In this document: positions 35,665 through 46,816 of the stretch, in pieces
How positions within the stretch are numbered: the first letter of the stretch is position 1
Layout of the letters: every line of letters starts with the position of its first letter
Assembly: GCA_933228895.1 (NCBI GenBank)
Contig: OW121856.1
Location: forward strand, 103,391,027 to 103,455,026
Direction of reading: 5' to 3'
Length of the DNA stretch: 64,000 nt
Source: Platycnemis pennipes
Taxonomy: Eukaryota; Arthropoda; Insecta; Odonata; Platycnemididae
Made by a program: the position numbers and the translations under genes
The notes under the pieces: generated by a model
What the model was told of the DNA's origin: nothing
The model's input: the letters and a program-made list of their open reading frames with translations, nothing else
The model's database searches: none

Positions 35665-38600
35665 CAGGAAGTTTGTTGCCATCTTCTCTGTTTTCAAAAG
35701 AAACTTAACAGAATTAAAATGAACTGCGAAAATCTACGAAAAAACTTGACACCATATTTTGATAAACCAGGATGGTTTAAAATACAAAATAGGTCCTTGG
35801 TTAATAATCGAAGAAATAACTTCAGGCAGTGACTTGGCGGAAGACATTTAGGTCCACATTCCACACTTGAGGTCCACTTACTGGTGTACCTTGAGATGGA
35901 CCCTTCAGATTTCGAATCCGCGGTCGGGGATCAATGAAAGTGTGGAATATACAAAGTTTTCGTTATTTTCTTTCAGCTTAGTCAATACGGCATTATTCAA
36001 AGACATGATCATAACGACAGAACTTCCTACATATTTATACCAGAATATAAAATACTATGTTAAATCAGTAGAAAACTTTTAATCATAATTATATCTCTTA
36101 TTAATAGTAACTATTAACCCTTCGGCAGTCACAATGCCCTCTAGATACTGGATGCTAGGTACTACTTATATAGACATAAGAATTCCATTTCTAAAATGTT
36201 CCAGAATTGCTACAACTGTCAAATATTGGAGTCCGAGAGTTGCTTTTCCTTCAAATTTTAAATGAGATGTGCATATATTTTTCACTTGAAGTAATATTGA
36301 ACTTGAGTTATAAACTGATTTGTATATTCATAATACATCCCCAATTATCGTAAAAAAATCCAATAAAAATATCTCCCTTTTCCTAAATATTTATAAAGGT
36401 GTTATCAGCAATTCCCACAGTATATGAGACATTAGCACCTTCTTTTGCTATAGTATCTTCATATGAATCTAGGTCACGAATATATTCATTACTTATCATT
36501 TTCTCTGTTACTCTCTAGCAATAAACTACGTATTTGCTCTATAACATTTATATTTTCCACAACATGCAAGGTATTTTATTCTAATATTTCAGAAATATAG
36601 AGCGCGCTTAAACAAATAATATCATTTTCATAAAACTAAATAAAGAAAACATTCCATAATTATCGAAATAAGCCATGTAAATGTGTTTAATAAGCTACAA
36701 GCGCCAATACTTACTAGGGGGCTCCCGTATCTCGTATTTAAAATCAATGTAATATATGTCAGGTAAGGATATGTTGCTCTGGATTGCTGACGTGCCGGGA
36801 AGCCTTGATGGTGGATAGGAAGGGATAACTGATATACATGATCATCGTACTCACTACTTATTGTAGCTAAATTGCTGGTTTAATTGTTATGTTTAGTAAT
36901 TTTGGAGAGGAAATATTGAGTTTTCATTTTTTAAGATTCTTCTAATAACAAACTGGTATTATGCGAGAAAGACACCTCATATATTTTAAGAAAACAATGA
37001 ATGGTTAACTCCAAGCGTGTGCGAGGTTACGTTTTCTATAATTATATCAATCTGATTACATAAATTTTGTCATGTTGGAATACAGAAAAGTCTAAAATGT
37101 ACACCACTTATCCTAATCGATTATTTTCAGGTTCACTAAAATCACATCCTTCATTTTCCATTATCATATACAAAAAGTGACTCTCAAATCACTACTTCTT
37201 GAAAATTTTATATCCAATTTTACTTTCATAATTCAATCACTATTAAAGATTATTAAAATTATAAAATTTTATATATACATATAAGATTATAAAAATATTT
37301 TCAGCTTTTTTAGGTAGTTATCAGTCTCATATTTCCGCAGTAGATAAAATATTTCTCGAACTAATCGTCTTAGCGATGATGCATTGTCTAAATCATTTAG
37401 CAATAAACTTTCTTCTCGATTAACCTAAGAGTACCGTATCAAAAGACCTTGGAAGAAGACCTCATAGTGTTGATGGTGTCAATTATAAGCTCTTATATAC
37501 TTACAACCTTCGTTTGGATAAAATATCGGCATTCTTTCTTGTCGATGGTATTTAAAATAGCCATATTGAGCCCATTTAATATTTTTTTGGCCTAGCGTTC
37601 TTTGTTACGTTGGCTTTTTTTGTACATTTGTCATCAATTTTCATCCTCAACAAATGATCCATAAAACTGATGATCTATAAATATCTTCGTAAAAATGTCG
37701 GCTGCCATTGTTCCCGAAAGTAGTTCCCTGTAAGCAACGTAGTTGCTGTCGCTGATATGAACATAGGAAGGAGATAATTCCTTATATTGTAACCGTACAA
37801 GTCATTTCGAAAAATATCTTTGGAGCGCATAGGGCATCTTACCAAAGATATTCGATTTTGACAATCGTATTATGTGAGGATCCTCTTTCGGATAAGTAAG
37901 AGTGATATGTCTCAATCTGGTTTGGATTGGCCAACTATTGAATTCATCACCAGCAATTGGGATCCTATCAGAATTATTTCCTTCCTCTATTGAACAAAAT
38001 GCATAGAAATTTTGCACGTGCTGCGTTGTTTTTATCCATACCTATTATGCGTCCATACCTAAAGCAAGTAGCTGTTTGTAATTCGCAGTCTATGATTCCA
38101 ATGGGAGGTATAACTTTTTTAGCTTGCTCTGATAAGTTTTTTTCCAGCAATTGACAATTATATTGGTATATTCATACACCAACATGAAAACTGAAAGCAG
38201 AATAATGAAATATTCAATATTTATTTTAATCCACTTTTGGTTCAAGAAATCCAGCGTATAGGTAGTTTTTAAATCAGAGAATGAATCATATTATCATAAT
38301 TTAATCCTAATCCAAGGACTGTGTGTTTAGGCTTTAGTTATTTAGAAAATATAATTTTATGATGCATTCATATGTGCATTTGTACTGTGCACTCTGACAA
38401 CTTTCTAATTAATATATAGGTTTCGGCATAATAGCACTATTTTCTTCAATGTCAACTGTCGTAATTTCACGCTGTTATGGTGTATAATATCTGGTGCAAC
38501 GGATGAAAATTGACTGTGTCGTCCTAAAAAGGTAATTTCAGTACTTTTAAATACTGTACTGCACCTCTGACAACACATTAAATTCCTATTATTCTACGCT

Positions 38601-38820
38601 AGCCCTGATTACATGCCACTCCACTGCAGAAAGCTGACTATGACTGGCATATTAATTATCCTAATTTACTAAGTTGCACGATACCCCTACTAATTTACGC
38701 AGGATGCGTGATATCGGATATAAAATTGTGTCGTCATTATCAAGAAGCATGCGCTTGAATTACAAGATATGAGGAAACACATTGCAGCAGGAGTAACAGT
38801 AAATTTTATTTAACATTCTG
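35665..38820. other. Long AT-rich stretch with nothing recognised
   Basis: About 3 kb without coding, RNA or repeat signals. The frames at 35867-36082 and 37802-38154 have no recognised domains. Confidence 0.5.
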
Positions 38821-38826
38821 TGCATC

Positions 38827-38872
38827 TCCCTGAGTATGTTGACTGAATATTAAGGCCCGAAACATGTAGAAA
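38827..38872 (+). repeat. GAAAC hairpin motif, copy 5
   Basis: The plus strand reads CCCTGAGTATG, then a degenerate stem, then GGCCCGAAACATGTAGAA. This is a weaker match to the motif family. The last part is the best-preserved part. Confidence 0.4.
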
Positions 38873-39141
38873 TATCGATCCAAACGTGAAAAAGGAATTG
38901 AAACTGTTGTATGCCATTCAACTTCAAGCAAACAAGTGCATATATGATACAGGTAATTTGAATATACCCTCACATTATAAGTTGTAGCTCTAAGCTTCTA
39001 TATTCCGCGAATAATCTGTTAATGTAGTGGTTTTTCACTAAAATCAAACAGTGCATATTATAGAGCGAACGATTATTTAGATATTGAAATAATACAGGGA
39101 AAAAAAAGAGTCGTTTCAGACGTTACATGGCGGAATAACAC

Positions 39142-39428
39142 AATTTAATAAGAAAGATCTGGTGCTTTCCCGGCGTATCTGCTGCGTGAAGGTTTCTCGG
39201 GTCCCCCACCGGGTTAATTCGTCCATGTCCGCCGTCGTTTCGATTCCCGACTCGGCAATCGTCTTCAGGGCCTCTGGAAGCTTCAAATTGAATTTCACCC
39301 CAGGTCTACCTGAAAATCATTCAGAAGCCCTGAAGACGATTGCCGAGTCGGGAATCGAAACGTCGGCAGACATGGACGAATTAACCCGGTGGAGGACCCG
39401 AGAAACCTTCACGCATAATTTAATAAGA
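39142..39428. mobile_element. Foldback element with ~95-bp inverted arms
   Basis: The arms at 39184-39278 and 39319-39414 are reverse complements with only a few mismatches. Each arm carries the motif CTGAAGAC, GATT-stem-AATC, GAAACGTCGGC pointing outward. The word 'aatttaataaga' flanks the element at 39142-39153 and 39417-39428, like a 12-bp target-site duplication. The ~40-base loop region (39281-39320) reappears as a direct copy at 39490-39529. Confidence 0.8.
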
Positions 39429-39539
39429 TTGGCAATTTTCCACAAAGAAATATTTACTGTATTTAATTTTAATTAAATACAGCGAAAGATTCAAATTGAA
39501 TTTCACCCTAGGTCTACCTGAAAATTATTGTGAAATTAT

Positions 39540-40380
39540 CATCAGATCTATTACTTTAGGGGTAAAATCACTGATTTTCCACGATAACGCGGCCAATAGA
39601 TGCGACGGACAGATTCGTTCTCGTTTCCCTGCCTTTTCCGCTAAGAATGAACTCCTGGCTTCTTGGTCGTGAAGCGTGCGAGATGCCGCTCCACCTCGCC
39701 GCAGCTATTAAAGCCACTGAAATTAAGTATTGGGTTATTTAATTCTGATGGCGTCGTTTATATTGAGAGAATTTTCCATCAGCCTGAGCAGATAAACTGG
39801 GCAGCGTGCGAGGTTGGTGATTAACATCCCGGAGACTCTCACATGCCGGGGTGATTTGTATCGCGTGTGCAAGAGGTGGGTTTGAAAGCCTGTAATTCAT
39901 CTTTCTTCAAGGGGGCACTCCTTTCAAGAGAGGTAGTGCTCATTCTCTCTCTCTCTCTCCCTTTCTCGTATCCATCCCTGCCTCCCTGCTTTGTTCATAT
40001 CCTTCCCCTCGCTGTGTATCTCCTTTTATATTGTCGTCTTAACCATAAGAATCCACCCACGCATGCCCGACCACTCCCTTTGATCAAGTGACAGGCAAGT
40101 AGGTGGTGGGGGGCGAGGGGATGGGAGCTGGTTGAATAGGTTGGAGACATGACATGGGTTCGGAGGGGGTTGCTGGATGGGGGGGGGGGGGAGAGTAGCG
40201 TGGGGGGTAGGCAATGGAAGAGAGATATGGTGGGAGATGGGAGTGAGGGTTGCGTTCGAGTCTGAAAGCAAAGGGGTATTAATGGCGCCGTGGGGATCGA
40301 GGGGTAGATGCCTGATTGCGCCCAAGGCCTTTGGATGAAGAGGAATTCGCTTTTTGCGTCAGAGCTTGTACTTTTCATTC
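39540..40380. other. No gene; (TC)n and G-run low-complexity patches
   Basis: A (TC)n microsatellite lies at 39944-39959. A purine-rich stretch at 40090-40260 has a 13-G run at 40179-40191. Overlapping frames here are compositional. Confidence 0.55.
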
Positions 40381-40869
40381 ACAAGCCCGAGTTTCTGGCA
40401 GGTTTATCAACGTTCCTGGGTTATGGAGGTTGAGCTTTCATAGGGTGGGAGAGTAAAACTATAAACTTTCGCCACGTTTACGCTAACGAGCAAAAACAGG
40501 CCCATGTTAAAGTGCCTTCCCTTCTCATTGAGACTTCTCGACGGTTTTTTTAATAGTATTGAAGTATTTGTTCATAAATAAAGAGGAAATCCTCAAGCTT
40601 CACTTGGTGGAACCGCATGATAGTAAATAAAATGAGTACTTGGTAAGATTCCACAAATTTATTTTCTGTTCATAGATATCTAAAGTGTATTGAGAAAGTT
40701 AATATTTCGGAAACCAAATACTCAATGTTCTTAAGTGATCTCCATTACGTGAATCAACACTTCGTTTTATTAGAGAATTGAAAAAAAATATGTATGTCCT
40801 TCCTATTATAGATATAGCAGGCAAAACTTCAACTGTTGCAGGCTCTTCTTCTTGGAATGACGGCATAAT

Positions 40870-41061
40870 GGGAGGAATAATTCACTTTGTACTTACTCCA
40901 CGAATTTATTTTGACCCAATCGGTTTCGACGTTGCACGTCATCATCAGGAGGGGTACAATCTCTACAGGGAGATTGTATCCCTGATGGTGACGTGTTAAC
41001 GTCGAAACCGATTGGGTTAAAATAAATTCGTGGAGTAAGTACAAAGTGAATTATTTCTCCC
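40870..41061. mobile_element. Foldback element with GAAAC motif in both arms
   Basis: The arm from 40870 rightward and the arm ending at 41061 are near-perfect reverse complements for about 80 bases. The left arm (minus strand, 40948-40913) has CTGATGA, T, GACGT-GCA-ACGTC, GAAAC, then CGATTGG and GTC. The right arm (plus, 40982-41020) has the same layout with CTGATGG and GTT. The word 'atatagcaggcaa' occurs at 40810-40822 and just after 41061, possibly a relic of the insertion site. Confidence 0.8.
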
Positions 41062-41135
41062 ATATAGCAGGCAAGTTCACTTGGTGAATTTTCGACATGC
41101 TATAAATAGAATTTAATATTAGTTCTATTCCATAG

Positions 41136-41269
41136 AATATGATTAGATACTGCTTGACTGGTTTCGACCTTTCCTGGTCATTTGAAAGAGCTAAGTACTT
41201 AGCTAAACTTACCTTTTGTAAATGACCTGTACTGTCAGAAACCATTTGAGCAGTATCTAATAATATATT
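41136..41269. mobile_element. Second foldback element with GAAAC motif
   Basis: The left arm 41136-41188 and right arm 41213-41269 are inverted copies with several mismatches. On the minus strand the left arm reads AAATGACC-AGGAAA-GGTC-GAAACC. The centre holds a perfect 16-bp palindrome 'agctaagtacttagct' at 41189-41204. It lies 75 bp from the preceding foldback element. Confidence 0.72.
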
Positions 41270-41589
41270 TTAGAATTAAAAGAAAGTTAATATTTCATTT
41301 ATAACATCCTTCCTATTACTCTAACCCTACAAAATAAGGCTATCACTTCACAGTGATGAAGAAAAAATAGAATAACTTGAGGACATTTAGCGGGCTCTTC
41401 TTGACTAAGCTGAATACTCACAATACGTGATAAGTTGCGTTTCAAAAATGTTTTGGATTTCTTGTCATTGCTTACCATCGTCGTTTATTTCATTAAAATA
41501 GCAACATTAATGCCAGTTTTCATCATATGATCGAAATATTGCAATTCTACACTTTAGTAGAAAGAATATGTTTAGTAAATTTCAGCGTT

Positions 41590-41815
41590 TTGGAACTATG
41601 GGCAGAGTGTTGGTTTACTGACTAGAGGCCCAGGGTTTGAAGCTGGGAGAGATCTTTGGCCATTTCTAGCAAAATAATCCTGTTCTGGCAACCAGATCTA
41701 CGTAGGAAATAGTTCACAACACTAGCTAAGGAGATGCTCCCATACCGAAGCGGGCAATTTTCACACGATGTTGGGACTAGTATATAGTGAGCTCTATCCT
41801 CAATAGCCAAACTAA
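41590..41815 (+). mobile_element. Probable tRNA-derived SINE
   Basis: GGGCAGAGTGTTGG resembles an A box, and CCCAG-GGTTTGAAG-CTGGG forms a T-arm-like hairpin containing a B-box variant. About 170 bases of body follow. There is no acceptor or anticodon stem, so it is not a working tRNA. The 3' limit is arbitrary. Confidence 0.5.
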
Positions 41816-44405
41816 CCTCCGGGCTGAATACAGCATCAATTTAACCACTGTTCATTCTTTTTAATTATAAATCATGAAAGACAAATTGGCATGGTCCACC
41901 ACGCACTCCTGCTGATTTTGCTGCTGAGCGCAATTTCACTTTTCTATTGAATTATCATATGAAAAATAATTGATGAACAATATGAGTTCATACTGTGCCC
42001 ACATATGTGTTTCAGCTGCTGAAATAATTTAATTTGCTGGGTGCAGAATGATTAATCAAGGACAAAGTAGAGCGAGAAGAATGGCTGAAAACATTTTCAT
42101 CTTCCCTCACGTGGAAAGTTCCGTTATGATTCAAAATTTCGTTAACCGCCCACCTTTGAGGACGACATTCAGGTCTTTGTTCACTTTCATTTGTAAAGAC
42201 GGACGGACGGAACGTGGAATCAAAAGATAAAGTGACTCGGTATAGAAAACGGACGACGTGGGGGTGTGTGTTGAAAAGAGATGAGTTGATTGAGGCAGAG
42301 AGAGATAACACGCATGAAGGCGTTTGAGAAACGAATAATTTAGGCACAATGGGCGAGATTGTGATAAAGTTATTTGCAAACAGAAATCTAAGAGAAACAA
42401 CGTGTGCAATCAAGTGAGTACCTACCTATATAAATAAGTAAGAGTGGGAAAATGATAATTTAGTGACCATTTTTAATGTTGGAAGATGCTGGGAAAAATC
42501 TGTGGAAGACATGAAGGCGGAAATTTGACTTTTACTACGACATATCCTGGGAGAAACCATTTACAAATTTTTGTTGGTACACCAAATGGAAAAGGATATT
42601 GAATTTAACTAGGCCAGAGAAAATGAAGAAAACTGAGTATATTTCACACCCACAGGAAATGAATTCTAAGATATTTTGATTTGTTGACACTTAAGATACT
42701 GTCCAAATGCACACATATAAATTTCACACTTGAATGTAAAGCTGTAGTTAACCAAATAATTTACTTTAGTACCAATTACAATATTGCTCACGGTCCTGAT
42801 ACCATGTTTAAATGGCCTAAAATAAGCAAAGTCATATTTACATTCTAATTTGTGAAATGAGAATATAGTCATCGAACAACTAGCATTAAAACACTTGTAT
42901 GGAATGCGATATGCAACTTTGACTTCGGTATGCCACGTGAAAAAAGAGCTTTGGGTTCAGGACACCTAAGTATGTGTGGTAAATTAGTTGTAGTGTAGGA
43001 AATTTACTAAGAATATATTTAAAATTAGTACTTTACTCTGCGTCAGGAAGTCAGAAACTGGTGTTCGTCAACATTTACTTTTGTAATAACTGACTATTCG
43101 ATAGTAAAATCATTACAATATCCCAAAGGCTTATAAAACTCACATGTATCGAACTGTTATCGTGGTACTAATGAGAGTCTGGATACCAACAGATGGGTGT
43201 AAATAAATTTTAGCCGTAATCTGTAAAATTTCAGTGAGTTGATTTCTCTACCTGTTTTCATCCACGCCACTTTTTAAGCATGAAGAATATTAATAAACAA
43301 GCGATTTCGTTATAATTTCCAAAATGGGGTTTTTCTACTAATTTATAAGCAAATAGGTTTTCATTTATTAATATTATATTACTCTTATTAGCTAATTGCT
43401 TTTGCACTACAGTTTTTTCAGATAGTAGGCTGCTTGGTCATTCAGAAAAAAAATGTAGGTGCTAAAGCTTTTGCGTCACAGTTATTTAGCCACGGTTTTA
43501 GTGCGTCTGGCTGACGTTAACCGACAGTTCATGTGGATGTTAAGTTGATATGGCGTTTGCCGTCACTTCCGGTGTTAAAAAGTGCATCAGACGGTTAGTG
43601 GACATGAAATTTAACAGCATATGACCAAGAGCAAATCGTTTTACTGCTCAAATATATTCAACCTGACATAGTAAACCTAGGATGAAGAATATGACATAGT
43701 TTTTATCGGCGCCTCACTGTTTATTCCCACTAAAATACTGCATTTACAAACGAACCACTAGTGATTGAGCTCACAGGCACAGGTATTTGGGACCATTTTT
43801 ATTTATAACGTGCCCCACATCATCCGAACCGTGGAGTAATTTTAAAGGCATGCTTTGAAAATTCACGTGACTTTTTCAGCCGCAGTCTCACGGTCACATT
43901 TTGGCGACAAAAACCTCAAATTGCAAGTACTCACCCGAAAGCTTTTGCGTCTTCCCTTCGCCTACTTCTCTTGAATGACAGTGGATTTTTATACGACCTG
44001 CTTGAAGCGACGCTATCGGTGAAATGAGGCAATTTTTGACAGGGGAGCGAGAAATTAGAAAGGAATTTAGGGGGAGTTTTGCGGGACGAGGACGAAGTCC
44101 TGTCGGCTGCGTTTCTCGGAGGCTGCGATGGGAATTTGGAGGAAGACTTTCCAAGCATCAACGTCTGCACGCTTGCATTTTCCGTCCCCAATCCCTTTGC
44201 CGCCTTTCCTTTAACATCGTTTATCTTTTCCGTCCATATGTCCATTCGTCCGCTTATTTAGAAAGATCTTCTTCTCGGAGAAGAGAAACGAGGTCACTGC
44301 TATTCCACAAAACTTTCCGAAGCGCCATGTTGCAGTCCACCGCGAGATATTTTTAACTTTCTGTTGAATATTGGGAGGGTATTTTAGAACTTTTTCAAGC
44401 TGATT
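41816..44405. other. No gene recognised
   Basis: Frames of up to 133 codons (42012-42413 minus, 44024-44356 plus) show no known motif. I cannot exclude an unrecognised exon but have no splice or domain support. Confidence 0.4.
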
Positions 44406-44409
44406 TCAC

Positions 44410-44470
44410 TATCATCATCATCATGGGTCATCAATCCTAGGATTTGTTTTTGTCGAACACTGTCTTCTAA
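44410..44470 (-). mobile_element. LINE 3' tail fragment
   Basis: Reads '(atc)n atgggtcatcaatcctagg' on the plus strand, which is the same 3' end as the LINE copies at 8703 and 15123. The following ~250 bases may include decayed body, but no diagnostic protein motif survives. A short duplication of 'gcacccccaaa' occurs at about 44597-44618. Confidence 0.55.
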
Positions 44471-45429
44471 TGATATCCCTTGAGCCCAATGAAGGGAATT
44501 TGTCAGTAGCATGAACAGGAAATGTAGGTATTGAGAGATGGATTTTCTTTTTGCGTACAATTCATGGAGCTCTCGTTTCATCGATGTACCTACATGCACC
44601 CCCAAATGCACCCCCAAAAGTAACGTATTCATACCTACATTTAACGTATTCCATGGCAAATTTCCCGGCTGATGACTTATAATTACTCCAGATGCTGACG
44701 TATCTGGGGATAACTCCACGGCATAGGCTTCTTTCTCGTAATCTCTCTTAAATTTTTCTGCAAATAAACTGATTTGTCCAATTTAAATAATGATCGGTCA
44801 TCGAGTCAAGTTTTATTTGGTGAAACATATATTTTACTTTTTATTATTCGATTTGATAAATAAACGTTTCACTTAATGTAGTTGTAAACGCTTACACCTG
44901 TTTTCAACTGATATATTGTCATTTGATGTGTTTTTGGTTTATTTTTGTTTTCAATATTTGTTTAGATGACCTTCAAGGCCTTTGTCATTATTTATTTATG
45001 TAATTGGTATTTTTTGCAATTAAATTCATAATGTTTTATGTATCCTCCTGAACCTAGGGGATGTGGGATCCCAGGTTCTAAATAAAGGTTATTCTATTGT
45101 ATTCTAATATTCCCATTTGAGCTTCACTCACGCATAACTGGACGTGAGGCGTGGTCATCTCACGCTTGTACGCCTGCACACAGTCCTTGGCACTTCATTC
45201 CGCCCCGATGTTCCGCGTCTTTCCGCAGTGCAAGTTCCACCCCTCTCAACCCTGACACCCTCAACTTCCTCCCCGCGCCGTACGACCCCCGCACCCACCT
45301 GTCTCCAGCAGGCAACGATCCCCCTCCCTGCCTCAATCCTTCTCTCCCCCTAATCGCCAGTGTCCTGTCTCGACCGCAGACTCATGCCTCGTCTCGCATT
45401 CAGTAGTCTGGGGGCCGTGATGTGGTCAA
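44471..45429. other. No gene; C-rich patch at 45140-45370
   Basis: AT-rich up to 45120, then a C-rich segment with a Pro/Ser/Thr-rich frame (45144-45353) that I take as compositional. Confidence 0.4.
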
Positions 45430-45667
45430 AGCATTCCTAGCGGATTCCAGAGAGTTGAAGCACAGCGAAGGGAAAACATTGGGCCGCAAAACGTTCGCAA
45501 ATAATAGGACAACGACCTAAACACCTCCCTGGAACGAGGGACGCAACAGTTAAGAATCTGAGCACAGCTATGCCTGATGTTCTCAGTAGCAGAGTTTCAA
45601 CAAAGAAAAACCGGGACTCGAACCCGGAACCACCGGTATGGTGCTTTACCAATCAAGCTACCAAGGC
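45430..45667 (-). mobile_element. tRNA-derived SINE with well-preserved Pol III boxes
   Basis: Read on the minus strand from 45667. GCCTTGGTAGCTTGATTGG includes the A box, and CCGGGTTCGAGTCCCGG is a perfect T-arm with a consensus B box. The anticodon and variable region is shortened, so this is a SINE head, not a tRNA. The body continues about 180 bases to around 45430. Confidence 0.78.
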
Positions 45668-45703
45668 TTTCTTCTTCTACATGGAACACTAAGAGGACTT
45701 AAA

Positions 45704-45774
45704 GCCATGGTAGCATAAACGGTAAGGTACCTGGCCAAATATCAGGGGGTTACTGGTCCTAATTCCGGTCATGG
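45704..45774 (+). mobile_element. tRNA-like sequence, near full length
   Basis: 71 bases beginning GCCATGGTAGC and ending TCATGG. The D-arm with an A box is clear. CCTGG-CCAAATA-TCAGG makes an anticodon-like stem-loop. ACTGG-loop-CCGGT makes a T-arm with a B-box variant. Position 33 is C instead of T and the acceptor stem is only partial, so a SINE head or tRNA pseudogene is likelier than a functional tRNA. It faces away from the SINE at 45430-45667, 36 bp apart. Confidence 0.6.
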
Positions 45775-46433
45775 TTGATTTGTTTAGAGGGAATCCTTGT
45801 ATTATGAATTTCAGTTGGTGACCCCGCTAAAGTATTTTCGGCTTATTGGCAATTCTATAATTTGCTATTCTTAAGTTTCCGCTCCTGTTGTGGCATGAGA
45901 GTATATCATTGTATTAAAATCACATTGCGCCTATATTTTCCTCATCCGTAAATATGTCAATATATAAATGAATGGCTAAGTGAGCTATGTCGCTAACGTA
46001 TGTATATTTAAAGATATAAATATATATTATTTATCTCATTGAGATGTAAAGGTAGCTTTCCAACAACATTCTACTACTTCTTGCTGGGGATACATTGGTA
46101 GATAATACCAGATCGGATTAAATAATGTTTTGAGATGCTTGTAATCAAAGTACTTCAAATTTTTAATATATGAAAAACGTAAAATATAACAGAAAATCAC
46201 CACGCACATAGGTTGTACCAGTTATGTCTTTTGCTATTTCCTTTTATTTTAATGTCAAATGAAGTGTTCCTTATATTTATTGACTGCCGTCAATGTTTCT
46301 CCTGATTTTAGGTGAGGGAAAAATGTATATTTTGTTTAATTTGATCCTATCCTTTTTTTATAAAACCGTGTATTTATGATATATTTATATTTTTTTAATA
46401 GTCAGGAGTTTAGGTCAATTAGATAAAAATTCC
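45775..46433. other. No feature recognised
   Basis: AT-rich DNA with nothing assigned. Confidence 0.45.
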
Positions 46434-46816
46434 AAAAATTTTGCCAACGTTTCGGATAGTTTATCAATGTATTAGATAGACGATTAATTAAAAAGACGAA
46501 ATAAATAGTCATTTTTTGCTAAGGTAATTTTTTCACCAGTATTCTTATCAAGTGGTGATATTTCTTGATATAAGTGAGAGATTCTTAAATATTCAATTAT
46601 CTCTGAGTTGAAAATATTTAAGTGCATGCTATTTTCCATGTTGGGTAGTGCTAAAGCCAAGAGTGGTTTTAATAGATGCGAGAATATGATTATCCAGTCA
46701 CTCTTTATGGGTTCTGAGAAAATATCAAGTGTTTATGACCTTGTTTGAAAATATTTTGCAATCGCTGAGAATGTGGTGAAATGTTAACTCTTAACAAGTG
46801 TAGTAAACCTATTTTC
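46434..46816 (+). repeat. Dispersed repeat C, copy 1, with GAAAC motif at its edge
   Basis: The segment 46519-46816 matches 48913-49212 as a direct repeat of about 300 bp. Long shared words are 'tatcaagtggtgatatttct', 'tgataaagtgag'-like text with small changes, 'aatcgctgagaatgtgg' and 'gttaactctt'. About 45-85 bp to its left (46437-46475, minus strand) is TTGATAAACTATCCGAAACG, a member of the hairpin motif family. No protein is evident. Confidence 0.75.

Noticed and set aside
40913..40948. Calling a confirmed hammerhead ribozyme
   Set aside because: There is an extra nucleotide between CTGATGA and the stem, and there is no continuous stem I, so only a hammerhead-like resemblance is supported.
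45437..45652. 71-codon minus frame beginning VKHHTGGSGFESRFFF
   Set aside because: It is translated from a tRNA-derived SINE (the FES part is the B box), not from a gene.
45704..45774. Functional tRNA gene
   Set aside because: Position 33 is not T and the acceptor stem pairs only partly, so a SINE head or pseudogene is more likely.
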